NCBI RefSeq assembly: GCF_000002995.4
Contig: NW_025062479.1
Location: 8,857,721 to 8,921,720, forward strand
Length of the DNA stretch: 64,000 nucleotides
DNA from: Brugia malayi
Lineage: Eukaryota; Nematoda; Chromadorea; Rhabditida; Onchocercidae
Direction of reading: 5' to 3'
The notes below the pieces were generated by a model. The model was not told the origin of the DNA, ran no database searches, and saw nothing but the letters and a program-made list of their open reading frames with translations. The translations under genes were made by a program, and so were the position numbers. This document shows, piece by piece, positions 62,595 through 64,000 of the stretch. How positions within the stretch are numbered: the first letter of the stretch is position 1; each line of letters opens with the position of its first letter.

Positions 62595-64000
62595 CGATAG
62601 TTAGTGCACAGAAATAATGAGCTTGACAGCCCAACATCCTACTGTTTATTGCCAGTTTGGTCAAATACATGTTGAATAACGGTCTTCTAGCACGGTGACA
62701 CTCAATTTTATTTATCGTGATTCTCAAAACCCGTGTTTACACCTTATTGTGATTCTAAAAACGGCTTACTAATGCTTGAACCGGATTCAATATTTACTGT
62801 TTTATAATTAAACTGACACTGACAAAGTTGCATAAAGCTCTATTGTTTTATCTCATCTTTGTCGAGGTTTTAGCACTTATATCATGCTTTTCTAGTACTG
62901 ATTGCGTAACACATCTCATATATGGATCGACCAAATCTTAATGAGACTCCCACAATAAAGTTTTTAAGTCTATTAGTAATACACAACAGCAAAATACAAA
63001 AGTCAGAATTACGGGAACAAGAAACTATAGACACTAAACACACTGAATAAGGATTAAGATTTATAGTCAAACGGTTATGTCTAAGAAAGTCGTCCATGAA
63101 ACCGATGTATAATACTGTCCATATGAGATTCATAGGACCCTATGTGGCTGTCGATAAGAATTTTTTACATGAGATATCAGTTGTGAACATTAGGTAGCAG
63201 GAAACTGGACAGGAACTATTCAAACTTTGTCAGAATTAACGAAAATCTTAACGATTAAAGGTAAGTGAAAACCCACAAACATGTTAATCACAATCACATA
63301 TCAAGGTACTTTATGAGAAAGCTGTTTCAGTTCGCAATATTTTGGAATGCACAACATAGGAAATCGCCCAACGAAAATTGATCAGAAGACATTTCATTGC
63401 CTTCGTCCACCTTTCTTCGGCATTGAACTGCATTTTAACAGAATACTCCATTTTATTGTCTTCGATATGTTCTCTGTACATTCGGTGAGGGAACCGAAAC
63501 TAAAATTAGTTCACCTTAATTCTCCACCTAACGTTTGACTTTCATTGTAAGCATGAAAATGATACAGTGTAAGGAATTTTCACTGCATTCAGGTTGTACT
63601 TATGTTTCCTCTTAAGTTTACGAGGACAGAACACAGAAGGAACCGATGGAGTCAGGAAAAGTGATAAGTGGATAGGCTCTCCGTAGTTTACCTACTTATC
63701 ATTACTCACTTTCAATTACTAATGTCCTGCAACATATAGTCAATATAGTTAATGAGTGTACAACAATCTCTATGCATCACAGCAAATAATAAACAGCTAT
63801 TATACCGGCATAGTGTTGACAGTTTAACCAACAATTGCTAAAGTTGACTCCCATTCAAAAATGGTTATTTAGCAGAAGGATGCCGTTGACAAAGAACATT
63901 GCAGAATAAAAACAGTACCAAAAATGAATTAACATAAAGTGTAACATCTTGACCTGAGCACGTTCAATATTTCTCTGCAATTGACAGAAACATTCCATAA
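62595..64000. other. Sequence downstream of MCTS1, no gene seen
   Basis: Holds the MCTS1 3' region. Open frames of 63-83 codons occur on both strands, without similarity or consistent splice borders. An exon of a further gene may start beyond the window. Confidence 0.5.

Noticed and set aside
1..64000. tRNA, rRNA, CRISPR or bacterial operon features
   Set aside because: No cloverleaf with matching stems, rRNA core sequence or spaced direct repeats was recognised by eye; the window is eukaryotic. A covariance-model search would be needed to exclude small RNA genes.

Overview
The window is eukaryotic, A+T-rich and dense in short introns with nematode-type splice sites (long runs ending TTTCAG, donors GTAAGT/GTATGT). 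Gene content and the absence of any bacterial features fit a nematode nuclear chromosome; the base composition and the BEL/Pao element suggest a filarial-type (spirurid) worm. The phylum call is reasonably firm, the group is inference. Because genes are split into 10-20 small exons, exon chains below were built by hand by matching splice sites and reading phase.

Left part (1-15.2 kb): a gene-poor A+T-rich region holding one orphan G+C-richer candidate exon (2471-2668, minus), a CAA-rich repeat, and a complete 6.4-kb BEL/Pao LTR retrotransposon (5207-11627) with 495-bp LTRs that look identical, a 5-bp target duplication ATTTG, a primer-binding site and one uninterrupted gag-pol frame. It looks recently inserted and possibly active.

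Middle part (15.2-28.3 kb, minus): one long gene of about 18 exons coding for a roughly 1,000-residue protein with an acidic N-terminal half, a tandem array of RKxS repeats encoded in one exon and a basic Ser/Arg/Tyr-rich C-terminal part, with several possible 3' ends. I do not recognise its family. From 28.7 to 34.3 kb no convincing gene was found.

Right part (34.3-62.6 kb): a compact series of conserved genes. In order: a broken prenylcysteine-oxidase (PCYOX1-like) gene (+), the mitochondrial import receptor TOM70 (+), a GNAT/YitH-like acetyltransferase-fold gene (+), a vezatin-like gene (-) lying just downstream of an ARL6IP5/PRAF3 gene (-), then SEC13 (+) and MCTS1 (+). The ARL6IP5-vezatin pair (about 0.3 kb apart) and perhaps the SEC13-MCTS1 pair have the spacing of nematode operons. 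No functional pathway joins all these genes; the mix (import receptor, COPII/nuclear pore, ER membrane protein, junction protein, translation re-initiation factor) is ordinary housekeeping content.

The most unusual items are: a short upstream ORF before MCTS1 made by an imperfect 25-bp tandem duplication of the MCTS1 start itself; a frame-preserving GC-AG mini-intron in the same gene; the lesion pattern in the PCYOX1-like gene (one G missing from GG at about six places); the RKxS-repeat gene with an in-frame TGA just upstream of its apparent start; and repeated use of GAG in place of CAG at splice acceptors.
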